NCBI RefSeq assembly: GCF_000283155.1
Contig: NW_004454193.1
Span: 9,205,467-9,269,466 of the forward strand
DNA: 64,000 bases
From: Ceratotherium simum simum
Lineage: Eukaryota > Chordata > Mammalia > Perissodactyla > Rhinocerotidae
Direction: 5' to 3'
The position numbers and the translations under genes were made by a program. How positions within the stretch are numbered: position 1 is the stretch's first letter; every line of letters starts with the position of its first letter. Below are positions 46,401 to 57,829 of this stretch, piece by piece. The notes below the pieces were generated by a model. The model made no database searches. It had not been told where the DNA came from and saw only the letters and a program-made list of their open reading frames with translations.

Positions 46401-49400
46401 ATGTTCTGTTACCATCCCTATTTTACAGATGAGGAAACTAAGGCCTGGGGGATTAAGTAACTTGCCCAAGGTAAGCTCCAAGTAGCAGAGCTGGATTCAC
46501 ACCAGGCAGTCTGACTCTGCAGCCTGTGCTATTAACCTCTGTGATGTACTGCCTCCCTCGCATACAATGTCTGGCAGAAGAGAGAGGCAACCCACCTGAC
46601 ATTTGTTCCTTCAATCTCTAGCACCAGGGACTGGATGTCGTTATCAGTGATTCTTTTGATGTGGCCATTCCGCACCTATGAGGAAGAAAATTAAACTGGT
46701 TAGTATCAAAATATTGGGCAACAACTTTGTTAAGATTTTGAAGGCTGAACGGGACCACGTAAAGAAAAACACCACAGTAGCCCAAGGGACATAACACAGA
46801 AGTTTGCGACATGTATGTGGAAGCTTATATGTAAGTAAGCCACACTATTACCAGCAGGATACAGGATACCATCAATCACCATAGGAATCACAGATAACTG
46901 GGCAATCTGTAAATCAGGATTAATGTCTTTCCAACGAAATCAACTCAATATGTACTAGGAACATTCATATACACTCTCTCACTTAATCCTTACAACAACA
47001 ACAACAACAACAACACCACCACCACCAGAATGTAGGTAGTACTGTTTCCACTTTACAAATGTGGACACAGACACCTGGGGAGTTCAAATGACAGATCCTA
47101 AGTAAGAGTGTTAGGATTAAGGACCAGGCTTTGCACTGCCCCACGCTGCCTCATCCACTTCTTCAGCCAGAAAGGTCAAATGCTGAACATCATTGAGAAG
47201 GAGGGTGGCAACCAAACAATGAGGGCATACTCCCCCAAGTTTACTCCTACTTCATGCCTCTTTATCTTCTTTTCCCTAAGTTTCTGTGTTTTCAAGTATG
47301 AATTCAAGTGCCATCTGTGCCACACACAGAAGCCTTCTTTAGCATTTTCAGCCCACGCCGACCTCTCTTCTCTCTGACTTGTTTTTCTGGCTCATGTAGC
47401 CCAGACCACATAATTTAGCACTTCATCCTACATTGTTTTGTATTGTTTGCTGCATATGTAGGAAGTACATGATGCGGAGGAATCAATATTCAATACAGTT
47501 TCCTCCTCTCAAAATAGTTAGGAAAGCACAATTACCTCAAGCATTAAACTGTTAAACACCTAATATGGACAGAGCAGAGATATGCAAGGGCACTTCTGAG
47601 ACAGGGCTGGACTGTTAGGGCTGAATGTATTAACACACGAAAAAGATCAAGCAGGTTTAGAACTGGATGCATCAGAAAGACAAGCATGTGGTCTTTTTCT
47701 AGGTAGAGTGAAAATGGCTGTGTTGGGCTGTCATAATCAATGACTCAATCATTTGGCTTTCCATTAGATTTGCACATGGGGAGAGAATGCAGTCTCAAGT
47801 CTGCCTGATAGCTGTATTTTTCAACGTAGATGATTAATAATATGGCATTCTGTTTTTAGATGTCAGTCTCTGTGAGCTCTGTTACTCGTGGTGTGCTTGG
47901 TGTTCCCCAGGTGACAGCTGATATCACTGCCCATCTTTTTCTGGGAGAAGCAACTGAGTCTTGTCTCCTCAAAAAAGTATAAGCTCAAGAGTAGGGATCA
48001 AGGATTAAGCACCTTAAGATACAAAAGATACCGTATCTTTTACAATGCTTAGTATTAGTTAGGCATAAACTAAGCATTCAAATATTTGCTGACTTCTGGA
48101 ATTTGTCACCCAAAGAGCTGGCACATATGAATAGATTCAAGGAGGATTTTTAAAAAAATTCCTGGATAACAAATCCACCGTGGACTATTATAGGAAGCCA
48201 GAGATCCTGGGGTATATCACAAAGCCAGTGAGGCTGCCAGCATGAAGAATGCTTTCCCACAAATCATCCTTTGGTGCCCATTGTCAGAGACAAAATGCTG
48301 TGTGGATGGGCCCCAGAGCTCTGCCAATGCAGCATTTCTTGGGTTCTCAAGACACAAACATCACATTGAAGTGCTTCTCAAACAAAGCTGGCAACATCCA
48401 GTGCCCTCCTGCTTTGAATTCTGGGCCCCTTTCCAAGGGAGATTAAGAGCACAAAGGCTTGGGTCTGTGTAGCACATGCCAATACTGCCCACCTCATTTC
48501 CCATATAAACGCTCCCAACCAAAGTGGCAATATTCCTCCTCTATTTGCTAGCCCACAGCCGCTGTGGAAAATCAGGCAGACTTGTCGGTAAAGGAGGAAT
48601 TAATCAAGAAATTATCTCCAAAAAATGTGATGTAGTCACATTGATTAGAGCTGGCAGTATTCCAACAAGATGTAAACACTAATTTTATAACATACCACTA
48701 ATTATTCTCTAGAATATAATTTCGTTCTTTCTTAAAAAGGTACATAATGCAACAATCAAACAGACAGTTAAGTGGAGAGGATTAAGTAATTAGGGCCCTA
48801 GGACTACTACTGCTCTAAGGCAACATGCTGCAATTTAACCAACACTGTTTGAAAGCATGGCCTCAACCCCTACATCCCCAAAGTCTCTCAGGCAAGAGTC
48901 CAAGAGAAGTCTCCCTCAGCTCCAGGAAGCCCAGCCAGATTTCACAGGGAGGAAATGTTAGGAAACTCACCTTCTGCTCATCTCAAAGTTTACAGTGGAT
49001 GACTTCACTACAGCAAATGTGACTATTCAGGCCTTTACAGGAGAAAACAATGCCTTACACTGCACCCAGAAGGTAGCAGGCTGGAAGCCAAAAGAGAGAC
49101 TTGGTGTATTCTTATGCTCTGCCCTAGAGGCAAGCTAACTTTTAGTTGGACTTTCAATAACTCTCTAAAGAGAAATTTCTTTCAGCAACACATCAACAAC
49201 CACACTCACAAACTTAACTCTTACAAAATTAATGTAGCCCACAAAACAAGAGAACTCAGAGGAAAAAAAGGCAGCTTTTTCAAAGGAATGCCCACCAGTG
49301 TCTCTCGAGTTTTAACCTGGCTGGTGGTGAGACAAGCTAAACAGAGCTTTGTCCACAGAGAAAGTTCAGTCCTCAAAGAAGAAAAACACAGGTATTCTCA

Positions 49401-52400
49401 TATCACCAGCTGCCAGAGCTCTGAAATCAAGTTAAGCTGAATTGTTAGTGATTATGATTTCTCTCCTTCATCAAGTTCAAAAGCTGCAAATAATAAACTC
49501 ATTGGAAGAAAAGAGTGGGGTAGGGGTGCAATTAACCAGAGATATGAGCCCTGAAAGGGTGGGAAACCTCCCAAAACCTCTCTCTCGGCTCTAATACTAG
49601 GATCAAAGGGAAAGGAGGGTCGACAATCTGGGGCAAGGCAGCCTGACCACCCTGGCAATCTGGCTGTCACTGCCTTAAACTGTAAAGGCCTTCCAGGAAG
49701 CAAGCCCCTCCTCAGTCCAGCTTCTGACAAAGACATACCACAAGATACATGGCCTCAGAAAGCATCAACTTCCTTTCCTTCGCTCCTTCTAGGCCAGGGG
49801 TCACTGGGCAGGCCTGGCTTTGAAATGAAGATAAAATGAACTGGTCAGCGTTTACAGCTCATGGTGAAAGGTTTGACTTTACTTCCCTCTCTAAATTATA
49901 AAATGCCAATTGTTTTTGACTTGTTAATTCTTTTTAATTTCATGACACATTCCCACTATCCAAGTGTGGCCTATCAAAGTTTTAGTTCTCCAAAAAATAA
50001 ATAAATAAAGCCAATCATACGTTTTTTTATTTCATGAACTCCTCCCCTTCTCCCCGGCCCCAAGCTATGAGCTGGAGGTACTTCAGAGTCTGGCTACCGG
50101 CAATGACAGCTCAAAACGGTCCTCAGCCGCTGCAGCCCAGAAGAGAATCTTCAGATCCTTCCTGCAATCCCTCTCCCCGGCTTTCCACGGTTGCTGGGGC
50201 AACTAATAACGAACATTGATTTTTCTTTTTTTCAATGTAAGCCCCAGGGAGGAGGGTCAAGCTGAGGGGAAAAAATACTACTGGGATAAGGAGGAAGCTG
50301 GCCAACGCTCTATATTTCTTCAGGCGCTTTAAAAGTAACACATGAGTTGTATCCATTCTCTACCCCACCTTTCATTTTTCTGGCTCCACCCACTTATCCT
50401 AGCAGACAGCTGAGCCCTCAGCCATCTGGCGTCCTAGGCTTCATGACACATGTTCCAATTTACATTAAGCCATTAGAGCTGTCCATTTCAGCAGGCAAGT
50501 TTCTGCCCACCCCCCGCCCCGCTAGGGGCTGGGCTCTAAGTCAGAAAACAGGCGGAGGGAGCCCTCTGTGGGGAGAGCTGGGCATAGCTCCGACTCAGGG
50601 CCTGGGCCTTGCCAGCTCCAAGGCTGCTCTCCAGACGTTACTGCACTTCACAGGAACTATCCGGACAGCAGACAGGCAACTCTGGGCATATACAGACACT
50701 TCCTTAGTAAAAAGGACAATTATGTGCACTGCTAACCAGTCTCTTCCAAACAGTGCCTTGAAAGGGCAAGTGTAACTAAAACCCATGCCTTCGCCCAATT
50801 ATAGTAAAAGCTGTTACTCAGAATAATGAAGAACATAGTCAGACTGACCCAGGGAAAGTCTGAAAAAAAGTTTTATTCCTTAAATGCTCTCAACTCCACC
50901 ACTGGAAACTGCATCAGTTTAACACGTGCCAACAAAGCTTGCTAATTAAAAGCTAGGGTGTGGGAACTTTTTTTTCCTGGAGAGACATTTTGATCATTTT
51001 TAAAACTAGCAAACAGGGGGGCCGGCCCTGTGGCTTAGTGGTTAAGTGCGCGCGCTCCACTGCTGGCGGCCCAGGTTCGGATCCCGGGCGCACACTGACG
51101 CACCGCTTCTCCAGCCATGCTGAGGCCATGTCCCACATACAGCAACTAGAAGGATGTGCAACTATGACATATAACTATCTACTGGGGCTTTGGGGAGAAA
51201 AAGGGAAAAAAAGGAGGATTGGCAATAGATGTTAGCTCAGGGCCGGTCTTTCTCAGCAAAAAGAGGAAGATTGGCATGGATGTTAGCTCAGGGCTAATCT
51301 TCCTCAAAATAAAATAAAATAAAATAAAATAAAAAAATAAAGCTTTAAAAAAATAAACAAAATAAAATAAAACTAGGAACAGGGAATGGGAATGGGAATC
51401 TAATCGTATCTAGCAACAACCACAAAAATTCTGGTTCTAATATTTAGTTTGGGAATAGGGGAGGATCAGCAGCAGCTGAGAGAAAGACAAAGTAAGAGAA
51501 AAGACTGAGAAGCTTGTATGAATAAACCTTCTCATCTAGTAGACTTTTAGGATATTACCAGTAAAGACTGAAAATTATGTTTTACACAGGCATAAGCAGG
51601 AATAGAAACTCTTGGTATTTTCTTTACAAACCAGAAGTAATGTTTACATTAAGCAAGAGCCCTTTAATAAATGTAATATTTACTGGTCCCAGAAGTTAAG
51701 GGAATATTAAGAAATCCCTAATTTCTCCTAAGCTATTGGTTTGAAAAATTACAATGGTCTCTATCAGGAAGCTTACCGTCTAGCGAGGAATACAGATCTT
51801 AAGCAGCTAATTTCAAGTGTGATGAGTATGACGAAAAGAAAGCAGAGGTTCTATAAGTGGATGTAAATTAACTAACCCCGGGGAAGTGTCTTTGCGCTGT
51901 GACCTGAAGACTAACGAAGAGGTGGAGGAGTGGGTCCCAGCAGAGGGACCATAAGAACACGAGCCTGCAGGGGAGCGAGAGCAGGCCTTCTTTCAGTTCA
52001 GGAGGTCACTGCTGAGAGGGCGACCCTGGGGGAGGCGAACCTGGAGAACTAATAAGGCAGGCACCAGACATGCGCTGTGCAGCCCTGGAGCCATATTAAG
52101 GGTTTCGGACTGGAAAAGCCATAGTACAATGACTCAATTATTCTCATTTCAGAAGGCTGGCTTTACTGTACTTCCTATTCCTAGGCTTCTGAATACTGGG
52201 CTCAGGTATAAAATTCTTCTTCACTCTTGAGCAAATTCCTCAGTTCCCTACCCTATTTAGTACTTTATGCAATAACTCTGTTGCTAAGCACTTTATATAC
52301 ATCCTCATGTAATCTCCAGAACTAGGAGAAAGAGGTGGCATTATCACCAGATGAGAAAACTGAGTAGTAAAGCACTTGCCCAAGGTGACACAGCATAGGA

Positions 52401-55400
52401 CATATGACAGAGCCAGGACGCAAATCCAAGGTGTCCGCTCATGCTCCAGCACTGGGGTTTCAAGGTAAGATACTATTCTTCCCCTTACAGAACTTGTAGT
52501 CTAGTGGGAGATACACAAGAAATAGGCAACTGGCACACAGTGAGACAGAGAGTGCCACAGGAGCACAGGAGACCTCACTGAAGCTCCCAATGAAACTGTT
52601 TGAGATGTGAGCGGTGCGATGAGGGGGAGGGGCTGTCAACTTCAGAGTGTCAGATAAATGCAGGTGTTACAAATGTAACCACACTCACAAAAATGGAGTT
52701 TGCGAATTCACTAGTACTGTGAATATGGCACTCACTCCTCATATTCATAAGGAGACACAGGGCCTAAAGAGAAGCCAAACCTAATTTTTCCAAGATTATT
52801 TTTCACAGAAAACAAATTACAGAAATTCTCTCTCCATAAACTCAGGAAGGGAATAATAAAGTTCTGTGAAATCAAAATAACTAAAAATAGGCAGCACTGG
52901 TAATACGTACCTACTGGCAAAGATCATGTTCATTTCTACATATATGTGGACAGTCCTTCCTCCCTCCATCATCAAACTTTGCCCTTATTACAACTTTGCC
53001 TTATTCCCTGGGAGCAGGGAAAATGTCTTCTACAACTCTGTATCTCCCCAAATCTACCCAATGCCTGTCACTTAGCTTTTGCTCAATAAATCTTTGATAA
53101 GTATATCAATTCCCAGTTTTTCCCCTGACTGGATTGGATTCCCAACACTTTCTGAGGACTTTATAATACAGCTGAGAAAAGGCACACAGACAACAAAGCC
53201 TATGGATCTGGCCCCAGACTTTCTCTTTTCCTCCCTTTCCTCCCCTTGACCCAGGGGAAAAAAATTCACGGCTAAACACTTTTCAATCTAGTCTAAATAA
53301 GGAGAGTAGAAACATATAATTAACTTTAACTATTATGAGAATTTTGCTTAAAATGAAGGGTTCTCCTAAAAGTTTTCTTTGCCAAAATGTTTGTTTAATT
53401 TACTCCATGTAATCCTTCCAGTTGATCTAAGAATGTCCTCACACGTGTTTATGTCATTAGGGTACCATCCGACCTCTAGTGGCGTTGTTAAGGGACACGG
53501 TGCACCATGGTTACTTTGCTTTTATATTCCGTGTGTAAACATGTTGACTAATCAAAAAGCTGCATTTGAAATATAAAATACACTACAGAAGATCAAGCCC
53601 AGAAAGGTTAAAATGGGCAACATGGATAAAAGTTTCACCTAACAGGAATGCTGAGGCCTCTCTCCCAGTGGAATTCTTTCAGGGTTAGTAGTTCTCTGAC
53701 CCGCTTGAAAACCTCTCCTCCTAGATCAAGTTTCGTTCTCTATTTCAACTGCTTATATTGACATTTTTGTTACAATTCCAAGTTCAACTGGCACACAAGG
53801 CCACTCTCTCCAGGCCTTCTGACAGCCCATAACCAAGTCCAGCACAACTGGGAAGCCATCATCCTTATAAAGTTCCCAGGGACACTCACTCCGGGTTCTC
53901 TTGGTAGAGGCGCAATTTCAGAGTTTAGAATGTTTTCTTCCAATGTGAACAAAACCATGAACTGATAACCTCAGTAATGTAGGGAAAAAATTAAAGACTG
54001 TTTTCCCATGTAATACACTTGGCATTAGCTTTAGCTTGTGGATAGAATCATTGTTCAAGTGGCAAGTTGGTCACACTTTTCACATATGCTTAAGGCCGAA
54101 ACTCATTCCAGATGTTCCACTATTACAGATCTTTCAACCATCTTATAAAAATGACATTATGAACACACCACGCTCAAAGCTGCTTTCAGAATGCAGAATT
54201 CCCTAGTGGTGACAGACAGAAGGCTGTCCGTGTTCTCTCCTCTATGTGGCCCAAAACCTGCATCTGTGGATAAGGGAAGACAGGGAGTTGTTCTGAAAAG
54301 AAATCCAAAAATTCTTGGCTTCATTACCAATAAACTACTTATTTAGATTATTCCACATCCACGTCTGTAAAAACACCATTCAACATACCACCTCTCTCCC
54401 TTCTCCCCGGAAGACGGCAGTACTAAGGTTATACCCTCTATCACCTGTCTTCCACAGTAGAGTGCCTATCTTCACTATCTTCCAAAAAGGGGACAGCTGA
54501 CTGTCTGGGAATTCATGAGAGATGAAAGACGAAAATAATAAAATGCAGACCTACTCACAGACTGCTAGACACACATGCCCGCTATTCAATAACTCCAAAA
54601 AGTGGACAGGGTCATCACCTGCTGTGGTCGGTGAAAGCATCATCCAGTGGATGCCTGATTAAGGACAATGAGGCTCACCCTTGGCTCAGAGCTTATTAAT
54701 CCAGACAGGACTTTCTCACCATTATGCAATTTTCCTGATGGAGAAATTAGGCATTCAAGGCACCGTACAGACCCCAAGTCACAGTGAGTTTGGAGCAGGT
54801 GCCAAAAGCCACGGAATTCTGGCTTGTGTGGGACCAGTGGGAGGAAGGAAGCGAATGAATGAACCCCAAACATAACCGCGTTCTGGCTGCGCCTCTATCA
54901 GGATGCCCAGCACAAAGGCTCTGTGTCTAGTGCCCAGCACAGTGCCTGGCACAAGACAGGAGATCAGTGAATGTTGGTGAAATTAGTGAACAACAGTTCC
55001 GTTCATCTGTGCGTTCCCAAAGCAACCCCAAGTTGATGCATCTCACGGTATGACATGGGCACTATCAACCCCACCATACAGATGGGGAAACCGAGGCTCA
55101 GAAGAATTGACTGGCCGAGTCAAGTCTGGGGCGAGGAACCACTGTCCCAACCACCCCACGGCCGCAGGACAGTTACACCCAGCCACGCCCACCCCACAGG
55201 CACCCCCGCTGCTTGCACGACGCCCCCACCTCGCGCCTCGGTCACACCAGGCTGGGGACAGGGCACCGCAGCGACCGCCTGGCCTCCCCGGGCCGCCGCC
55301 ACTCGATACGACTACCCACCGCCCCGTCCCCAGCCCCCAGGCGAGGAGGGGCGCGGCCCCCAGCCCCCGACCTTTTTGTCCCAGATCTGCAGGGGCTTGC

Positions 55401-55455
55401 TGCCGATGCTGTAGAGGATGGAGAGGAAGCCGCTCTGGAACGTGTTTTTGAACAT
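43442..55455 (-). CDS. CFAP20: CFAP20, cilia- and flagella-associated protein 20 (six coding exons)
   Basis: Coding exons, in transcript order: 55455-55372, 46675-46596, 45917-45806, 44600-44412, 44063-43953 and 43447-43442. Sizes are 84, 80, 112, 189, 111 and 6 nt including the stop, which gives 193 residues with all junctions in frame and GT-AG introns. The start ATG (55455-55453, context gcgagATGT with purine at -3) opens [18 protein letters not shown]. The reading continues through the single conserved CFAP20 (formerly DUF667) domain that makes up the whole protein and ends NKAKQ. Known of the family: BUG22/CFAP20 is a microtubule inner protein at the inner junction of axonemal doublet microtubules. 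It is needed for ciliary stability, motility pattern and tubulin modification, and is almost invariant from protists to mammals. The frame is intact here. Odd points: the last exon holds one sense codon, and a SINE abuts exon 4. Confidence 0.98.
43953..44063 (-). CDS. CFAP20: CFAP20 coding exon 5
   Basis: It encodes residues 156-192 ([18 protein letters not shown]...NKAK). The acceptor is tccacag|ATC and the donor is aag|gtaggc. Intron 4 is 348 bp. Confidence 0.97.
44412..44600 (-). CDS. CFAP20: CFAP20 coding exon 4
   Basis: It encodes residues 93-155 ([18 protein letters not shown]...ETLRVQ). The donor is cag|gtaccg. The acceptor tctcatag|GTACTAG (AG at 44602-44601) survives, but an ERE SINE is inserted directly upstream. 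A second copy of the same acceptor exists at 44935-44934. Confidence 0.97.
44611..44930 (-). mobile_element. ERE SINE inserted at the CFAP20 exon 4 acceptor
   Basis: This is the composite long form, in the same orientation as the gene: left end GGCCGGCCCGTGGCTTAGC at 44930 downward, tRNA-like part, 'cagcaactagaaggatgtgcaac', two 'gttagctcag' modules and a (TTTA)n-type tail at 44618-44642. The 13-bp target duplication 'tacctatgagata' occupies 44598-44610 and 44931-44943. It contains the 3' splice site and the first three exon bases. Confidence 0.97.
45358..45604 (+). mobile_element. ERE SINE in CFAP20 intron 3, antisense
   Basis: It has a left end ggggctggcccggtggcgcaag, the longer form with 'ccatataaagtggaggaagatgggc', two modules and an A-tail. 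The exact 16-bp duplication 'aaaaacttggcattaa' lies at 45342-45357 and 45605-45620. Confidence 0.96.
45806..45917 (-). CDS. CFAP20: CFAP20 coding exon 3
   Basis: It completes Ser55 and encodes residues 56-92 ([15 protein letters not shown]...FEVQ). The acceptor is ctctacag|C and the donor is cag|gtaagt, a strong consensus. Intron 2 is 678 bp and holds a MIR. Confidence 0.97.
46280..46560. repeat. MIR SINE in CFAP20 intron 2
   Basis: It shows a nearly complete MIR order: 'taatagctaatacctacatagcacttacc', 'ttatttaatcttcacaataatcctataagg', 'ttttacagatgaggaaactaaggcc', 'taacttgcccaagg' and 'gtctgactctgcagcctgtgctattaacc'. Confidence 0.9.
46596..46675 (-). CDS. CFAP20: CFAP20 coding exon 2
   Basis: It encodes residues 29-54 ([15 protein letters not shown]...) plus two bases of Ser55. 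The acceptor is tcatag|GTGCGG and the donor is cag|gtgggt. Intron 1 upstream is 8,696 bp, the largest of the gene. Confidence 0.97.
46945..47150. repeat. MIR remnant with (CAA)n/(CCA)n
   Basis: The MIR order (cactctctcacttaatccttacaaca...ctttacaaatgtggacacagacacc) is expanded in its middle by CAA and then CCA triplets at 46992-47028. It lies in intron 1. Confidence 0.8.
47151..51017 (-). other. CFAP20 intron 1, proximal part without strong features
   Basis: The sequence is largely single-copy in appearance. No retrocopy, RNA gene or coding exon is recognised on either strand. CFAP20 reading resumes only at 55372. Confidence 0.5.
51018..51368 (+). mobile_element. ERE SINE in CFAP20 intron 1, antisense
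   Basis: The composite long form has left end ggggccggccctgtggcttagtgg, the 'cagcaactagaagg' part, two further modules and a tail of (TAAAA)n at 51304-51370. It is flanked by 'aaaactagcaaacaggg' and 'aaaactaggaacaggg' (imperfect). Confidence 0.95.
51369..54880 (-). other. CFAP20 intron 1, distal part
   Basis: It holds a MIR at about 52240-52460 (ttatgcaataactctgttgctaagcactttatatac...gaaaactgagtagtaaagcacttgcccaaggtgacac). Otherwise it is unannotated single-copy-looking sequence. Confidence 0.5.
54890..55130. repeat. Old LINE/MIR fragments next to exon 1
   Basis: 'tagtgcccagcacagtgcctggcacaagacaggagatcagtgaatgttgg' is an old LINE 3' end. 'ccaccatacagatggggaaaccgaggctcag' is a MIR core. Confidence 0.75.
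55372..55455 (-). CDS. CFAP20: CFAP20 coding exon 1
   Basis: It encodes residues 1-28, ending IWDKK. The donor is aag|gtcggg (GT at 55371-55370), phase 0. An in-frame GTG upstream at 55632 is not a eukaryotic start, so the ATG at 55455 is chosen. The exon lies inside the CpG island. Confidence 0.97.
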
Positions 55456-55711
55456 CTCGCCGGCGGCCTTCTCCGCCGCCGCGCCGGGCCGACCTAGATA
55501 TGAGCACCAAGCGGCGAAGGCAACGCAGGGGGCTGGCCCTGGTCCGAAGAAGGACGCTGCTCTCCTGACCGCCCGATCAGCAGCCACCCACCGCTGGACT
55601 TCGACGCCGGACGCTACGTCCGTGAGCTTCACCTCCAGGAAGCACTAACCCAGGTCCACACGGAAACCACAGCAACTGCTGACCGCGCCGCTCTCCCCGC
55701 CTTAAATGGAG

Positions 55712-55730
55712 GCGGCGGGCCGCCCGCCGC
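55712..55730. repeat. GC palindrome in the CFAP20 5' region
   Basis: Nine-base arms GCGGCGGGC and GCCCGCCGC flank a single C. The palindrome lies between two similar words, 'cttaaatgga' (55701-55710) and 'cttaagatgga' (55730-55740), which resemble YY1-type ATGG cores. A regulatory role is inference only. Confidence 0.6.
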
Positions 55731-55870
55731 TTAAGATGGATCCCTCCACCCACTTGAGCCCGCCCCCTGAAAGAGCCCAATCACCTCACAGGGCTCGCTA
55801 CTTCCTGTTCCTTCCGCTCTTAAGCCCCGCCCTAGTCCCGCCTCCTCGTGAAAAGAACTCTGATGCCAAG

Positions 55871-56199
55871 GGACTATTTTCCCATCATCGCCCTAGAGCT
55901 TTTAGAAGGCGGAAGGAGACAGAAGGTTATAGAATGTGTGTTAGAACCTGCGTCGTGTCAAGGTAACCTGGCGGGGGGCGGGGGGTCAGGGGGCGTGGAG
56001 ACTAGGCCCCGCCCCCTGGGGAGAGAGGAGGAGCTACGGGAAAACGGAGAGAGGCTCGGAACGTGGCTTGGCTAAGCAAGCGCTTGCTTGCTCACCTGAG
56101 CGTGCCAAAAGTACAGGATAAGGTTAAGGCAGCTAAGCAGTATTGAGCACCAACTGTGCTAAGCGCCTTGTGGGCATCATTGCTTTAATTATTAACGGA
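55871..56199. other. Flank upstream of CFAP20, no gene seen
   Basis: A GC-rich patch at 55970-56050 tails off from the CpG island. A short MIR-like phrase (taagcagtattgagcaccaactgtgctaagcgcc) is at 56133-56170. Confidence 0.5.
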
Positions 56200-56420
56200 G
56201 TCGCTATGAATACAACGCCACATATCTTAACTTGTGGGATGCAGTCAAAGCAGTACTCTGAGGAAAATCTATCGCCTTAAATACATTATTAGAAAACAAG
56301 AAAGCCTGACCATTAAGATAAAAGCAGAAATTAATAAAATTAAACAAAATAAAGTTGAGTTCGTTGAGTTGAATCAACAGCTGGGTTTTTTTAAAAAGTC
56401 AATTAATACTTAGAACATTT
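56200..56420 (+). mobile_element. L1 ORF2 internal fragment
   Basis: 'atgcagtcaaagcagtactctgaggaaaatctatcgccttaaatac' and 'aaaacaagaaagcctgaccattaagataaaagcagaaattaataaaatt' are characteristic of the L1 ORF2 reverse-transcriptase/linker region, broken by frame errors. Confidence 0.8.
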
Positions 56421-56964
56421 TTTAAGAGACATAAAATAAGCTATGATATTTCAAGTGTGGAAGAAATCCCAAATGTCGGAGATAATCACTCACTGAACAT
56501 GTACCTAAATATTATACTCTGTGCCCAGGCTTGTGCTGGGTATTGTGGCTGAAAGAAAAAGGAGTTTGCAGCTAACTCCATCATCATAACAACCAGTAAC
56601 AGCTAACATCAATGGAGCATTTATTAAGTGTTGGGCACTATACTATGTGTCAGGCACTATGCTAAGTGTCTTAGCCTTTATTAAACTATTTAATCCTCAC
56701 AGCAGCCCTGTGTGTGAACAATCCAGCCAGAATTTTCAGATATAGGGGAAAAAATATATGGATCTTATTACAGTAGAAAGTCAGAACTTTTTATATGAAA
56801 TTGTTACTTCTGGATGATTTCTAGGGACTTGGTATACTTTAGGCCAGTGAACAATTTATCTTTTGACTGTTATTAAAATTTTCAAAATATCCTAGGGAGT
56901 AACACAATTATCTTACATTAGATTTTCATGTGCACTTGAGTCTATTGCAGGATTTTTTATTCTG
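56421..56964. repeat. MIR and unassigned AT-rich sequence
   Basis: 56585-56735 has MIR text (taacagctaacatcaatggagcatttattaagtg...caggcactatgctaagtgtcttagcc...ttaatcctcacagcagccc). The rest is AT-rich with no gene. Confidence 0.6.
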
Positions 56965-57810
56965 TTCCATTGAACACTGACAACACCAAATGCTGGTGAG
57001 GATGTGGACCAACAGGAACTCTCATTCACTGCTGGTAGGAATGCAAAATGGAACAGCCACTGTAGAAGACAGTTTGGAGATTTCTTACAAAACTAAACAT
57101 ACTCTTTTCATAGGATTCTGCAATTCCACTCCTTGGTATTTACCCAAAGGAGATGAAAACTTATGCCCACACCAAAACCTGCACACAGATGTTTATAGCA
57201 GCTTTATTCATAATTGCCAAAATTTGAAAGCAACCAAGATGTCCTTTAGTAGGTGAATGGATAAACTGGTGCATCCAGACAATGGAATTATTCAGTGCTA
57301 AAAATAAATGAGTGATCAAGCCATGAAAAAACACGGAGGAAGCTTAAATGTATATTACTAAGTGAAAGAAGCCAATCTGAAAAGGCTACATAATGATTCC
57401 AATTACTGACATTCTGGAAAAGGAACTATGGAGACAATAAAAAGATCAGTGCTTGCTGAGGGTGGGAGGGGAGATAAATAGGCCGAGTATAGAGGATTTT
57501 TAGGCCAGTGAAAATATTCTGTTTGATACCATATTGATGAATACATGTCACTATACATTTATCCAAATCCATAGAGTTGTACATCACCAAGAATTAACCA
57601 TAGCGTAAGCTATGGACTTTGGGTGATTATGATGTGTCAATGTAGGTTCATCAATTGTAACAAATGTACCACTCTGGTGGGGGATGTTGATAATTGGGGA
57701 GGCCATGCATGTGTTGGGGCAGGGGATATATGGGAAATCTCTGTACTTTCCTTTCAGTTTTTCTGTTAACGTAAAACTGCTCCAAAAAATAAGGTCTTAA
57801 TTAAAAAAAA
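56965..57810 (+). mobile_element. Old L1 3' end, first copy
   Basis: It covers 'aatgctggtgaggatgtggacc', 'ggaactctcattcactgctggtagg', 'gtttatagcagctttattcataattgcc', 'gaatacatgtcactatacatttatcc' and 'ggggaggccatgcatgtgttgggg', with a terminal A-run near 57802-57812. It is the ORF2 C-terminus plus 3' UTR, with the frame broken. Confidence 0.9.
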
Positions 57811-57829
57811 CAAAACACTTAGAAATATC

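Larger units (their letters stand above)
55135..55870 (-). promoter_or_regulatory. CpG island and TATA-less promoter of CFAP20
   Basis: CpG density rises sharply over exon 1 and its upstream flank. Upstream of the coding start there are a CCAAT element (55777-55781 as CCAAT on plus), GC boxes (55759-55766, 55825-55832 and about 55836-55842) and ETS-like GGAA cores (55800-55807 and 55810-55816 as TTCC on plus). No TATA box stands out. The transcription start is probably between about 55640 and 55760, which leaves a 5' UTR of about 200-300 nt. Confidence 0.8.

Noticed and set aside
55456..55632. In-frame N-terminal extension of CFAP20 by 59 residues
   Set aside because: The upstream start at 55632 is GTG, not ATG. 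The 193-residue form starting at 55455 is the conserved protein.
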